Positions 1-8,860 of a DNA stretch of 64,000 bases are shown piece after piece (within the stretch, counting starts at the first letter, position 1; the number at the start of each line of letters is the position of its first letter). Location: positions 43,329-107,328 of the forward strand of contig NZ_WBWA01000017.1 of assembly GCF_008932295.1 (NCBI RefSeq), read 5' to 3'. Under the pieces are notes generated by a model. It was not told the DNA's origin and ran no database searches. It was given only the letters and a program-made list of their open reading frames with translations. Position numbers and translations under genes: made by a program. The stretch comes from Brucella tritici. GTDB lineage: Bacteria > Pseudomonadota > Alphaproteobacteria > Rhizobiales > Rhizobiaceae.

Positions 1-150
1 AATTATGTTGCCCTGCAGAAAGCACTGGGCGGCGGCTGGAACGGCATCATCGATGTTGCGAAGCCTGAAGTCGTTGACGGCTATACAGGTCCGCGCATCG
101 TCAAGACGCCGGCGCTTCCTCCACTGACAACCGATAAGAGACCACTATGA
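1..150 (+). CDS. Outer membrane efflux factor, NodT/TolC family (C-terminal fragment)
   Basis: Frame 1 is open from the window edge to a TGA at 148-150, giving the last 49 residues of a protein whose N-terminus lies outside. The segment reads N-Y-V-A-L-Q-K-A-L-G-G-G-W-N, the phrase that typically ends the coiled-coil/barrel region of NodT-type outer membrane lipoproteins of efflux systems. The stop overlaps the next start in an ATGA junction with macA, so the three genes are very probably one operon. The outer membrane duct would pair with the MacA adaptor and MacB pump. The family call rests on a short segment and on context. Confidence 0.7.
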   Translation, partial: NYVALQKALGGGWNGIIDVAKPEVVDGYTGPRIVKTPALPPLTTDKRPL

Positions 151-1337
151 AACCCAAGTCCAAACGCCGTTTTCGCTGGCGCCTGTGGCTGGCTGTCCTC
201 ATCGCATTGCTGATTGTCGTTTACTTCGTCGTCCGCTCCCTGACGAAAGAAGAGCCCCTGCCCGCCACGACCGAGATCAAGCGCGGCGACATCGAAAGTT
301 CGGTTCTTGCCACCGGCACATTACGACCGAAAAATCTCGTTGCTATCGGTGCGCAGGCAACTGGCCGTATTCTTTCTTTGAAGGTGAAACCGGGCCAGCA
401 GATAAAGGCCGGTGAAGTCGTTGCGCTGATCGACTCCACCAATCAGCAGAACGAGCTGAACAAGGCGCAGGCGTCGCTTCGCCAGAACGAGGCCACGCGT
501 GCGCAGAACCTCGCTGATCTGGAACTGGCTCGACAGGATCTGGCACGAAACCAGATGATGATCGGCAAGAATGCCGTCGCACGCGCCGATTACGACAAGG
601 CGGTCAGCACCGTCAAATCGAAGGAAGCGCAGGTTGCCAACAGCGAAGCGGCAATCGCGGCGGCGAAGGTCGACGTCCAGATCGCCGAGACCAATCTCGC
701 CTATACCCGCATCACCGCGCCTATCGATGGAACGATCCTGGCGACGGTGGTTCAGGAGGGGCAGACCGTCAACGCACAACAAAGTGCGCCGACAATCGCC
801 ATTCTTGGCCAGCTCGACACGATGACCGTTGAGGCCGACATTTCGGAAGCGGACGTTACGCAGGTTCGCGAGGGAATGCCGCTTTATTTCACCATATCAG
901 GACAGAATTTGAAGCGTTATGACGCGAAGCTTGAGAAGATCGAACCAGCTCCGGATTCCATCGTCAGCGACAAGAGCTTCACGACGACAGCCGTGAGTTC
1001 TTCCAGCGCAGCGACTGCTTCGGCCATCTATTACAAGGGCATTTTCAACGTTCCCAATCCAGACGGCCTGCTCAGAACCTATATGACCACCGAGGTGCAC
1101 ATTCTGCTCGCGAAGGCAACAAATGCGTTGATTGTCCCTGTGACAGCCCTCAAAGACACCAAGGAGCCCGGAAAATATACGGTTCGTGTGGTGACAGGTG
1201 CCAGCAAGATCGAAGAACGAACGGTCGAAACCGGTATTACCGACAAGATCAACAGTGAAATCCGTTCAGGCCTGAACGAGGGGGACAGAGTCGTGACCGA
1301 CAATCAGGCCGTCGCTCCTGCCCCTGCCGGTATCTGA
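147..1337 (+). CDS. macA: MacA-type periplasmic adaptor subunit (HlyD/RND family)
   Basis: The 396-residue protein has an N-terminal basic stretch and one membrane anchor at about residues 13-32, then a lipoyl/barrel-sandwich domain split by a coiled-coil hairpin (about 95-185, rich in Q, N, A and K), and a beta-barrel domain. This is the architecture of adaptors that join an inner membrane pump to an outer membrane duct. The start overlaps the upstream outer membrane factor stop, and macB starts one base after this stop, so all three are translationally linked. The likely substrate (macrolide, peptide, lipid or siderophore-like) cannot be read from sequence. The symbol reflects family and neighbour, not proven macrolide export. 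Confidence 0.88.
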   Translation: MKPKSKRRFRWRLWLAVLIALLIVVYFVVRSLTKEEPLPATTEIKRGDIESSVLATGTLRPKNLVAIGAQATGRILSLKVKPGQQIKAGEVVALIDSTNQQNELNKAQASLRQNEATRAQNLADLELARQDLARNQMMIGKNAVARADYDKAVSTVKSKEAQVANSEAAIAAAKVDVQIAETNLAYTRITAPIDGTILATVVQEGQTVNAQQSAPTIAILGQLDTMTVEADISEADVTQVREGMPLYFTISGQNLKRYDAKLEKIEPAPDSIVSDKSFTTTAVSSSSAATASAIYYKGIFNVPNPDGLLRTYMTTEVHILLAKATNALIVPVTALKDTKEPGKYTVRVVTGASKIEERTVETGITDKINSEIRSGLNEGDRVVTDNQAVAPAPAGI

Positions 1338-1338
1338 A

Positions 1339-3300
1339 ATGAATGAAGCACCGCTGCTCTCGCTCAAGGACGTCTCCCGACATTATCCGTCGGGTGATGA
1401 CTTCACGACGGTTCTTAAACATGTGAACCTGACCATCAGGCGCGGCGAGATGGTAGCGATCATCGGCGCATCCGGTTCGGGCAAATCCACGCTGATGAAT
1501 ATTCTCGGCTGTCTGGATCGTCCGTCGGAGGGCGAATATCTGATTTCCGGTCGTGCAACTTCGGAGCTTGAAGCCGATGAGCTGGCGCAGCTGCGACGTG
1601 AACATTTCGGGTTCATTTTTCAGCGCTACCATCTGCTCGGTGAGCTGGACGCCGTTGGCAATGTTGAGATTCCAGCCATTTATGCAGGCCAGAAGAAAAC
1701 TGAACGGCGCGACAGAGCCGAAATGATACTTCAGCGGCTCGGCATGGGTGACCGCACCCATCACCGGCCAAGCCAGCTCTCCGGTGGCCAGCAGCAGCGT
1801 GTATCTATCGCCCGCGCGCTCATCAATGATGCGGATGTCATTCTGGCAGACGAACCGACGGGCGCGCTCGACAGCCATAGCGGTGAGGAAGTTCTCGGTA
1901 TCCTGCAGGAACTGAACCGCGAAGGGCGCACTATCGTTATCGTTACGCATGACCGGCAGGTTGCAGCGCGAGCGCAGCGCATCATCGAAATTCGCGACGG
2001 CGAAATCATTTCTGATACGAGAAATGGGGAGACTGAGCGGCCAGCGACTTCCGTGCCGGTTGAGCCGCCGCTCGCCAGACCAAGTCTGCTTGCTGGAATG
2101 CGCGACCGCTTCAACGAGGCTTTTGCAATGGCGCTTCGCTCGATGAATGCGCATCGGCTGCGCACTTTTCTGACGATGCTGGGCATCATTATTGGCACGG
2201 CTTCGGTCGTTTGCGTCGTGGCGCTCGGACAAGGATCACAACAGCAGATTCTGGAACGGATCAGCGATCTTGGCACCAATACGCTCTACATCAGTCCCGG
2301 CAGGGGATTTGGTGACCTCAAGGCAGCCCAGATCACCACACTGAACCTGAGTGATGCCGACGAGATTGCAAAATTGCCCTATGTCGTGGCGGCCACGCCA
2401 TCCGATACAACCAGTTCCACCATTCGCGTTGGTGACAAGGAAGTCAGTGTATCGGTAAACGGCGTCGGTTCGGAATATTTTGCCACTCGTAATAGCAAGC
2501 TGCTCGAAGGACGCTTCTTCGATCAGCGCAATGTCGACGATCTGGCGCAAGTGGCCGTGGTCGATGAAACGGCCAGGACGACCCTTTTCCCGCATGAGGT
2601 CGGCTCCGTCATCGGCAAGATTATCCTTCTGGATAAGGTGCCGGTTCGTATTGTCGGCGTCGTCAAGGCGGAAGACCGGGGACCGGGATCGGCACAGACA
2701 CTGGAAGTTTATCTGCCCTATGCGACTGTGAAGACGCGTATGACGGGCTCGCGTTCATTGCAGATGATCGTGATTCGTGTCGCCGACACAATGGAGCCGT
2801 CGGTAGCTGAAAAACTGATTACTGCATTCCTCACCAAGCGGCATGGCGAGAAGGACTTCTCCGTCTTCAATACCGACAGCCTGCAGAAAACCATTCAGGC
2901 CACGACCGCGACGCTTGCGCTTCTCGTCTCAAGCATTGCAGGCATATCGCTTTTCGTCGGCGGTATCGGGGTGATGAACATTATGCTCGTGGCCGTTTCG
3001 GAAAGAATCAACGAGATCGGCGTTCGCATGGCCATCGGCGCGCGGCAAAGCGATATCTTGCAGCAGTTTCTCATCGAGGCGATTCTCGTCTGTCTGATCG
3101 GCGGCGTGCTTGGCGTTCTCATCGCTGCTGGATTCGGTTTGTTGTTTGCGCAGTTCAGTTCGATGTTCCAGCTCATTTATTCGCCGACATCCATCGTGGT
3201 TGCACTTGTCTGCTCGAGCCTGATCGGCATCGGATTCGGCTTCATTCCGGCCCGCAACGCCTCCAGACTCGACCCGGTCGTGGCGCTCGCACGAGACTGA
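1339..3300 (+). CDS. macB: MacB-type ABC exporter: fused ATPase and permease
   Basis: The 653-residue inner membrane protein has an N-terminal ATPase domain with Walker A GASGSGKS at residues 43-50, the signature LSGGQQQR and Walker B ending LADEPTGALD. A linker leads to the MacB membrane portion: one transmembrane helix near residue 275, a large periplasmic domain, and three C-terminal helices with the family phrase GGIGVMNIML. Members act as homodimers that drive an adaptor and outer membrane duct mechanically rather than carrying substrate through the membrane themselves. Length and domain order match full-length MacB. It is the last gene of the export operon; only non-coding sequence follows before ftsK. 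Confidence 0.92.
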   Translation: MNEAPLLSLKDVSRHYPSGDDFTTVLKHVNLTIRRGEMVAIIGASGSGKSTLMNILGCLDRPSEGEYLISGRATSELEADELAQLRREHFGFIFQRYHLLGELDAVGNVEIPAIYAGQKKTERRDRAEMILQRLGMGDRTHHRPSQLSGGQQQRVSIARALINDADVILADEPTGALDSHSGEEVLGILQELNREGRTIVIVTHDRQVAARAQRIIEIRDGEIISDTRNGETERPATSVPVEPPLARPSLLAGMRDRFNEAFAMALRSMNAHRLRTFLTMLGIIIGTASVVCVVALGQGSQQQILERISDLGTNTLYISPGRGFGDLKAAQITTLNLSDADEIAKLPYVVAATPSDTTSSTIRVGDKEVSVSVNGVGSEYFATRNSKLLEGRFFDQRNVDDLAQVAVVDETARTTLFPHEVGSVIGKIILLDKVPVRIVGVVKAEDRGPGSAQTLEVYLPYATVKTRMTGSRSLQMIVIRVADTMEPSVAEKLITAFLTKRHGEKDFSVFNTDSLQKTIQATTATLALLVSSIAGISLFVGGIGVMNIMLVAVSERINEIGVRMAIGARQSDILQQFLIEAILVCLIGGVLGVLIAAGFGLLFAQFSSMFQLIYSPTSIVVALVCSSLIGIGFGFIPARNASRLDPVVALARD

Positions 3301-3609
3301 CCTCTGAGTCTCGGACGTGAGTCCTTTCTGCCGCCGGGCATGTCCCCCGGCTACAGAATTAACAGGCGCAGAAAACTACCCTTGATTGTTTCGATGTGTA
3401 TAAATCAATATAAGAAATCCATTTAATATATTGATATTATGGTCTTTATGAATGCAACCGATAGTAATATCCCCTTCGGGATGCCTCGCAAGGCGATATA
3501 TGCCCTGCAAGAAATTTCTGTCTTTCGTGTCGTTTCGGAAGGGGGTTGTTAACCTTCATTTTTTATTACTTGGGCTCATTCAGGCGACAGTATCTATGGT
3601 TCAGGTATC
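3301..3609. other. Intergenic region between macB and ftsK with candidate regulatory sites
   Basis: No gene is supported here. An AT-rich patch carries an inverted repeat, ATCAATAT at 3404-3411 and ATATTGAT at 3428-3435, separated by 16 bases. A TTAACC hexamer at 3549-3554 matches the half-site of the cell-cycle regulator CtrA of alphaproteobacteria, about 60 bases before the ftsK start; the match is short and could be chance. I see no convincing terminator after macB, only a weak CCGGG/CCCGG pairing near 3335-3351. Confidence 0.4.
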
Positions 3610-6090
3610 ATGCGTAATTTGAGAGAAAATTTCCCCCAGTCGACAGGAAATCGTGCAGAGAACGCTCAGGACCCGAAGCAGCCTCGCGGCCAGACGGGAA
3701 GTCACAATCCGGCCAGTGACGATGCCTGGAAAATCCATTTTTCGCTCGGTGCGAATGTTCGCTTTACCCGCACACCGGAAGTCGAGCTTCTGCGTCGTCG
3801 CGGCGAGGAACTCCCGAACATCAATGAGCGCACTCAGGCAAGCACGGACGAGGCTGCATCTGCGATCAGTGTGGAGAAGGTTGCAGAAGCGCAGCCAATG
3901 GCTGTAGCCGAACTCCAGAAGACCGTGTCGCAGAGCATGGTGCGTTCGCCAGTTGCACCGGTGCCGCCAGCAATGCCCGCAGTTCCTGTCGCAGTCGTCG
4001 TCGCTCCGGTAGAGCCCGTTCTGGAAGCCACTCCGGTCATGATTGAGGCTGTAAATCCGGCTCAGCCATCGGCATTTACCTATCTTTCCGATTTTGCTTT
4101 CTGGGAAGGTTGCGGCATCGATACAGCACTTGTACCTGCGGAGCCTCTCGTTTCTACTGTTCCGGCAGAACCGCGCAAGCCATTGCCCACCGTTGAATCC
4201 ATTCTGGCACAGTTTCGCATTCGCGAATGGAACAAGCAGCCGGAGCCGGTTGCTGTAGCCCCGGTTCAGCCGGTCGCAGAGGCGCCGGTTGCGCCAATGG
4301 CAGTCATGGCACCGGAACCTGTTGCTGCCGTTCAGGTCGAAACGCCCGCGCCGCAGCCGATTGTGGTTGTGCCAGAAATCGCACCCGAAGTTGTCGGGGA
4401 AGCTACTGAAGATGAAGTCGTGCTCACCGTTGCGGAAGCCGAAGAGCATGTCGTCGAGGAAGTGGCAGCGCCGGAGCCGGTCATCGAAAAGCCTGCCCCG
4501 GTCAAGGCGGCGCCTTCGATTGCATTGTATCAGCCGCAGCCCCTCCCCCGCGCCGAAGCGCCGGTTATCCACGGCAGCTATGAATTCCCGCCGCGCGATC
4601 TCTTGCAGATGCCGCCCGAACAGGACGGAAATGTCATCACGCAGGAAATGCTGGAACGCAGCGCCGGACTTCTGGAAAGCGTGCTGGAGGATTTCGGCGT
4701 GCGCGGCGAGATCATCCATGTCCGCCCAGGCCCCGTCGTCACGCTCTATGAGTTTGAACCGGCGCCTGGCGTAAAATCCTCGCGTGTCATCGGCCTCGCC
4801 GACGATATCGCCCGCTCCATGTCGGCGCTGTCCGCCCGCGTGGCTGTGGTTCCGGGCCGCAATGTCATCGGCATCGAATTGCCGAATGCCAATCGCGAAA
4901 CGGTCTATCTGCGTGAAATGATCGATAGCCGTACGTTCGAGGCATCGAATTACCGTCTGCCGCTTTGCCTCGGCAAGGGTATTGGTGGTGAGCCGATCAT
5001 TGCGGAACTGGCCAAGATGCCCCACCTTCTGGTGGCAGGTACCACCGGCTCGGGCAAGTCGGTTGCAATCAATACGATGATCCTCTCGCTGCTCTACCGT
5101 TTCAAGCCGGAAGAATGCCGCCTGATCATGGTTGATCCAAAGATGCTGGAACTGTCCATCTATGACGGCATTCCTCACCTTTTGACCCCGGTTGTTACCG
5201 ATCCGAAGAAGGCAGTCGTGGCGCTGAAATGGGCTGTGCGCGAGATGGAAGAACGCTATCGCAAGATGGCCCGTCTCGGCGTCCGCAACATCGAAGGCTT
5301 CAATGCCCGCGCCGCCTCGGCCAAGGGCAAGGGCGAGACCGTGATGTGCACGGTGCAGTCCGGCTTCGACAAGGAAACAGGTGAAGCGACCTATATTCAG
5401 GAAGAACTCGACCTGACGCCGATGCCTTACATCGTGGTCATCATCGACGAGATGGCCGACCTGATGATGGTTGCAGGCAAGGACATCGAAGGCGCAGTCC
5501 AGCGTCTTGCCCAGATGGCCCGCGCCGCCGGTATCCACCTCATCATGGCCACGCAACGCCCATCGGTCGATGTCATTACCGGAACGATCAAGGCCAACTT
5601 CCCGACCCGTATCTCGTTCCAGGTTACCTCGAAGATCGACAGCCGCACCATCCTCGGTGAAATGGGTGCCGAGCAGCTTCTCGGTCAGGGCGACATGCTG
5701 CATATGGCAGGCGGCGGACGCATCGTCCGTGTCCACGGCCCGTTCGTTTCCGATGAGGAAGTGGAAAAGGTAGTCAACCACCTGAAGGAACAGGGGCGTC
5801 CGGATTATCTGGCGACCGTCACGGAAGACGAGGAAGACGAAGACACAACGCAGGAAGCGGCGGTTTTCGATGCAACCTCGATGGGTTCGGAAGATAGCGA
5901 CGACGTGTATGAACAGGCCATCAAGGTCGTGATGCGCGACAAGAAGTGCTCTACGTCTTACATCCAGCGTCGTCTCGGTATCGGTTATAACCGCGCCGCC
6001 TCGCTCGTGGAGCGGATGGAGAAGGACGGTCTGGTCGGCCCCGCCAATCATGTCGGCAAGCGCGAGATCCTGACAGGCAATCGCGACTGA
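3610..6090 (+). CDS. ftsK: FtsK/SpoIIIE-family DNA translocase lacking the membrane domain
   Basis: The 826-residue protein has a long low-complexity N-terminal region (about 1-300, rich in P, V, A and E) with no hydrophobic segments. Then come the FtsK alpha/beta motor (about 320-740) with Walker A GTTGSGKS at 477-484 and Walker B ending at Asp613-Glu614, and a C-terminal winged-helix gamma domain (about 762-826). In this family the motor is a hexameric ATP-driven DNA pump and the gamma domain reads polar DNA motifs. Canonical FtsK has four N-terminal transmembrane helices; these are absent, so this is probably the soluble second FtsK paralog seen in Brucella relatives. The start is set by AGG five bases before ATG. 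A hairpin terminator follows. Confidence 0.9.
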   Translation: MRNLRENFPQSTGNRAENAQDPKQPRGQTGSHNPASDDAWKIHFSLGANVRFTRTPEVELLRRRGEELPNINERTQASTDEAASAISVEKVAEAQPMAVAELQKTVSQSMVRSPVAPVPPAMPAVPVAVVVAPVEPVLEATPVMIEAVNPAQPSAFTYLSDFAFWEGCGIDTALVPAEPLVSTVPAEPRKPLPTVESILAQFRIREWNKQPEPVAVAPVQPVAEAPVAPMAVMAPEPVAAVQVETPAPQPIVVVPEIAPEVVGEATEDEVVLTVAEAEEHVVEEVAAPEPVIEKPAPVKAAPSIALYQPQPLPRAEAPVIHGSYEFPPRDLLQMPPEQDGNVITQEMLERSAGLLESVLEDFGVRGEIIHVRPGPVVTLYEFEPAPGVKSSRVIGLADDIARSMSALSARVAVVPGRNVIGIELPNANRETVYLREMIDSRTFEASNYRLPLCLGKGIGGEPIIAELAKMPHLLVAGTTGSGKSVAINTMILSLLYRFKPEECRLIMVDPKMLELSIYDGIPHLLTPVVTDPKKAVVALKWAVREMEERYRKMARLGVRNIEGFNARAASAKGKGETVMCTVQSGFDKETGEATYIQEELDLTPMPYIVVIIDEMADLMMVAGKDIEGAVQRLAQMARAAGIHLIMATQRPSVDVITGTIKANFPTRISFQVTSKIDSRTILGEMGAEQLLGQGDMLHMAGGGRIVRVHGPFVSDEEVEKVVNHLKEQGRPDYLATVTEDEEDEDTTQEAAVFDATSMGSEDSDDVYEQAIKVVMRDKKCSTSYIQRRLGIGYNRAASLVERMEKDGLVGPANHVGKREILTGNRD

Positions 6091-6111
6091 TCACCGCCGG
6101 ATCAAGGTTAG

Positions 6112-6146
6112 AAAAGGGCCGGATTGCACATGCGATCCGGCCTTTT
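6112..6146 (+). terminator. Rho-independent terminator of ftsK
   Basis: GGCCGGAT at 6117-6124 pairs with ATCCGGCC at 6135-6142, with extra pairing (GCA/TGC) in the loop, and is followed by TTTT. Flanking A and T runs extend the helix, so it may work in both directions. Confidence 0.8.
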
Positions 6147-6189
6147 GCTGCGCGTTGCCAAAGGGTTAGAAACTGTTGCAGCAATGCGC

Positions 6190-6217
6190 TTGTCAAGATG
6201 TAAAATTTAGTTAATAC
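6190..6217 (+). promoter_or_regulatory. Candidate sigma70-type promoter of the small unit at 6300
   Basis: TTGTCA at 6190-6195 and TAATAC at 6212-6217 are separated by 16 bases. Transcription from here would give a leader of about 75 bases that contains a GACAGC/GCTGTC hairpin (6252-6270) and an AGGGAG ribosome site. Confidence 0.5.
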
Positions 6218-6299
6218 TTAGTTCATTCGTACATTCTTGATAATCGGTCGAGACAGCCTCGAAAGCTGTCACGCGCCAAGAAGATAGGGAGAATGATCG

Positions 6300-6485
6300 A
6301 TGAAAAGCATAATTATCGGTCCTGCGACTAACGAAAAGGATCGCACAGTTACGCAGCAGATTTTGCTGCGCATTCATGAGCAGATGCCAAAGCCCTCGGA
6401 AGACAAGACACAGGTTTGCAACGTATTGCGCCTGTCGAAGGGTGGCTATTCGCACCGCAGACGCAGAATTCATAAACTTGCCTGA
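6300..6485 (+). CDS. Small basic protein of unknown function
   Basis: The 61-residue reading frame starts at an ATG placed after AGGGAGA (about 6286-6292) at usable spacing. The product is basic towards its end (G-Y-S-H-R-R-R-R-I-H-K) with no transmembrane segment or recognised motif. What supports it is the unit around it: a promoter-like pair at 6190-6217, the ribosome site, and a strong terminator at 6515-6560, all between the ftsK terminator and a repeat. I do not recognise the family. The same unit could instead be a small RNA whose reading frame is incidental. Confidence 0.45.
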   Translation: MKSIIIGPATNEKDRTVTQQILLRIHEQMPKPSEDKTQVCNVLRLSKGGYSHRRRRIHKLA

Positions 6486-6514
6486 GAACGAAGCGATATA
6501 ATAAAAATCTTGCT

Positions 6515-6560
6515 CAGCGCCACGCATTCATCGCGAATGCGGCAGGCGCTGTAATTTTTT
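6515..6560 (+). terminator. Strong terminator after the small ORF
   Basis: CAGCGCC (6515-6521) pairs with GGCGCTG (6545-6551). An inner helix GCATTC (6524-6529)/GAATGC (6535-6540) stacks inside, and a run of six T follows at 6555-6560. Confidence 0.8.
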
Positions 6561-6588
6561 CTGACATGATACCTGGAGCTGCTCCGCC

Positions 6589-6692
6589 TAGAGCGCATTT
6601 CAATCTGACTGGATCAGATCGGCGCTCTAAATATTTGTTTCGTCGCATTGTCCCACGTAAAACCGCTTCGCACTTTTGCTGGAAATGCTCTA
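6589..6692. repeat. Interspersed palindromic repeat, ~104 bp
   Basis: It runs from TAGAGCGCATTT to AAATGCTCTA and has two palindromic arms. It is closely related in sequence to the copies at 15536 and 45205 in this window (shared core AAAACCGCTTCGCACTTTTG on this strand). Its right edge contains the TAG stop of the minus-strand oxidase gene (6690-6692). Confidence 0.88.
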
Positions 6693-7919
6693 GTCGTGAA
6701 GATCGAGCGCGCGATGAAGCTCTATATCCTTCGCCTCTCCGTTCATCCGTTCTGCCAGAATTCGACCTGTCGTCGGCCCGAGCGTAAACCCTTGATGACC
6801 GTGCCCGAAATTCAGCCACAAGCCCTTGTGTCGCGGAGCCTCCGCAACGACGGGCAGCATACGGGGCATACAGGGGCGACTGCCGAACCATGGCGTGTTT
6901 TCCGTAGGTACGCCAATGTCGAAAAGCTCGGCTATGGCCTTGATAGACCTGTTAAGCTGCTGATGGCGAGCCACGCTGTTCAAAGGTGTCAGCTCGGCCC
7001 CGGTCAGGATGCGCAAGCCTGCATCCATCGGCGTTGCGACTGTTGAATTGTTTACGTCGACGATTGGAACCTTCGGCCCGGTGCCCGAAAAATGCTGATG
7101 GTATCCACGCTTGATAACAAGTGGAATTTTATAGCCGAAACCGCGGAGGACTTCAGGGCTCCATGGCCCCAGAGCAAGAACAACGTGGCGCGCGCGATGT
7201 GGTCCTCCGGTTGTGTCAACCTGCCAGCCGGAACCATCCTGCCGCAAACTACGCGCATCGCCGTGCAGAAAGATTCCGCCGCGCTTTACGAACAGGCCAG
7301 CATAGGACTGGACGAGAGCGCCCGGATCGGAACAGGACCAGGGATCGGTCCAGTGGATGGCCCCGGCCGGATCTGTCTTCAACGACGGTTCAGCAGTGCG
7401 GACAGCCTTACTGTCCTCTATGATGCTCGCAACGCCGAACTCATGTTTTTTCCGCTCCGCATCACGCGCGGAAATATCAAACGACCGGGCGGAACGATGC
7501 AGCTCACGCAGTCCAGTCCGCCTTATCAGGGGCTCAGCTCCTGAAGCCTCGATCAAAGGAGCATGATCGTCGGCAGCACGCCGGATCATACGCGCATAGA
7601 ACTGCGAAGCCGTGCGGTGACGCCCTGCTTCCGAATTGTGCCAGTAGCGCGACAGGGCGCCAATCTGCCCCGGCATATCGCGAAGCCGCCATACAACCTG
7701 ATTGTTGGCGCCGAAGGCGGCCTTCAACAGTTCTGACGGGGCGCGTGGCAAGGCATAGGGGCTTACGGCTTCTGTCTGGATTATCCCGGCATTGCCATAA
7801 CTCGTTTCAGTTCCCGGACCGCTTCGGTCGACGAGAAGAACGGACCAGCCCCTTTCCTGCAGGGCGAGCGCCGCGCCGACACCCACCATACCGGCACCCA
7901 GAACGATGCAATCCGTCAT
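6690..7919 (-). CDS. DadA-like FAD-dependent D-amino acid dehydrogenase/oxidase
   Basis: The 409-residue protein begins with a dinucleotide-binding fold (VLGAGMVGVGAALAL) and follows the DAO/DadA pattern, including G-N-A-G-I-I after the first strand and the C-terminal FAD closing phrase N-F-G-H-G-H-Q-G-F-T-L-G-P. DadA-type enzymes deaminate D-amino acids at the inner membrane and pass electrons to the quinone pool. The exact substrate (D-alanine, hydroxyproline or another amine) is not evident and no transporter or racemase adjoins it. The gene stands alone, divergent from surf1. Its TAG stop lies in the edge of the repeat at 6589-6692. Confidence 0.8.
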   Translation of the reverse strand: MTDCIVLGAGMVGVGAALALQERGWSVLLVDRSGPGTETSYGNAGIIQTEAVSPYALPRAPSELLKAAFGANNQVVWRLRDMPGQIGALSRYWHNSEAGRHRTASQFYARMIRRAADDHAPLIEASGAEPLIRRTGLRELHRSARSFDISARDAERKKHEFGVASIIEDSKAVRTAEPSLKTDPAGAIHWTDPWSCSDPGALVQSYAGLFVKRGGIFLHGDARSLRQDGSGWQVDTTGGPHRARHVVLALGPWSPEVLRGFGYKIPLVIKRGYHQHFSGTGPKVPIVDVNNSTVATPMDAGLRILTGAELTPLNSVARHQQLNRSIKAIAELFDIGVPTENTPWFGSRPCMPRMLPVVAEAPRHKGLWLNFGHGHQGFTLGPTTGRILAERMNGEAKDIELHRALDLHD

Positions 7920-8104
7920 ATCCAGCTACTTCTCAGAAATGGTACGATTCTCTTTGCGCCAGTATGTAAAATCCGGCCTGCGACTGACAAGTTCGATGAT
8001 CACGTTCTTTTGTGGTCCAACCCTTTCTTGGCATTGAATTTTTGTTATAGAAGGCCACTTTCTGCATCAGGCTCTGTTGGCTGCCGTGATTGAAGGACAA
8101 GATA

Positions 8105-8860
8105 ATGCCCTCCCCCGAAAATGAACAAACGATCCAGAAAACCTCTTCCCGGTTCTTCCTTGGTTTAATGTCGGTGCTGGGGGCCATCTTCTTCATCGTT
8201 TTCATGGGGCTGGGCATCTGGCAGGTCGAGCGTCTGCAATGGAAGCTCGATCTCATCGCAAGGGTCGATGCGCGTGTTCATGCCGAGCCAATTGCGGCGC
8301 CGGGTCCGGACGATTGGGCCAATGTCAACCAGAAGGATGACGAGTATCGTCATGTCATGCTGACCGGCACCTATCTGAACGACAAGGAAGTGCTGGTTCA
8401 CGCGCTGACCGAACGAGGCGCGGGCTATTGGGTCCTGACGCCGATGCGTTCGCCCGACGGCGCGCTGACTTTCATCAATCGTGGCCTGGTTCCAAACGAC
8501 AAGCGCGATCCGTCATCGCGGCAGGAAACGCAAATTGCTGGTGAAACGACTGTGACCGGCCTGTTGCGTATGCCGGAACCTGACGGGTTCTTTCTGCGCC
8601 CGAACGATCCGGCGCGCAATGACTGGAATTCGCGCGATGTCGCAGCCTTTGTGCAGAAGGAAAATTTGGGGCCGGTTGCGCCCTATTTCATCGATGCCGA
8701 TGCAACTGCCAGCGCAGGGGCGCTTCCCATTGGCGGGCTGACGGTCGTGAAATTCCGTAACAGCCATCTTTCCTATGCAATCACATGGTTTGCGCTTGCT
8801 GCCATGATTGCGGGTGCCGCCATTTTTCTCTGGCGGCACGAGCGTAGGTCAAAGAGCTAG
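8105..8860 (+). CDS. SURF1 family protein (cytochrome oxidase assembly)
   Basis: The product is 251 residues with two membrane helices, about 22-40 ([20 protein letters not shown], then the family W-Q-x-x-R motif) and about 227-243, enclosing a periplasmic domain. That is the SURF1/Shy1 layout, and the C-terminal N-S-H-L-x-Y-A-I-T-W-F phrase is diagnostic. SURF1 proteins help insert heme a into aa3-type terminal oxidases. I chose ATG 8105, six bases after AAGGAC, over the upstream in-frame TTG at 8090. No oxidase structural genes adjoin it. It converges on lpdA, and their two stop codons share the CTAG at 8857-8860. Confidence 0.85.
   Translation: MPSPENEQTIQKTSSRFFLGLMSVLGAIFFIVFMGLGIWQVERLQWKLDLIARVDARVHAEPIAAPGPDDWANVNQKDDEYRHVMLTGTYLNDKEVLVHALTERGAGYWVLTPMRSPDGALTFINRGLVPNDKRDPSSRQETQIAGETTVTGLLRMPEPDGFFLRPNDPARNDWNSRDVAAFVQKENLGPVAPYFIDADATASAGALPIGGLTVVKFRNSHLSYAITWFALAAMIAGAAIFLWRHERRSKS

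Noticed and set aside
1249..2232. 327-codon minus-strand frame opposite macB
   Set aside because: It overlaps the MacB ATPase domain and has no independent evidence.
3331..3351. Possible terminator after macB (CCGGG/CCCGG)
   Set aside because: The five-base stem has no T run, too weak to list as a terminator.
3601..6051. 816-codon open frame on the minus strand opposite ftsK
   Set aside because: It mirrors the codon pattern of ftsK, has no recognised domain and no ribosome site. The plus-strand FtsK motifs are unmistakable.
6589..6692. Repeats considered as insertion sequences or CRISPR units
   Set aside because: They have no transposase, no regular spacing and no spacers. They are single dispersed palindromic elements.
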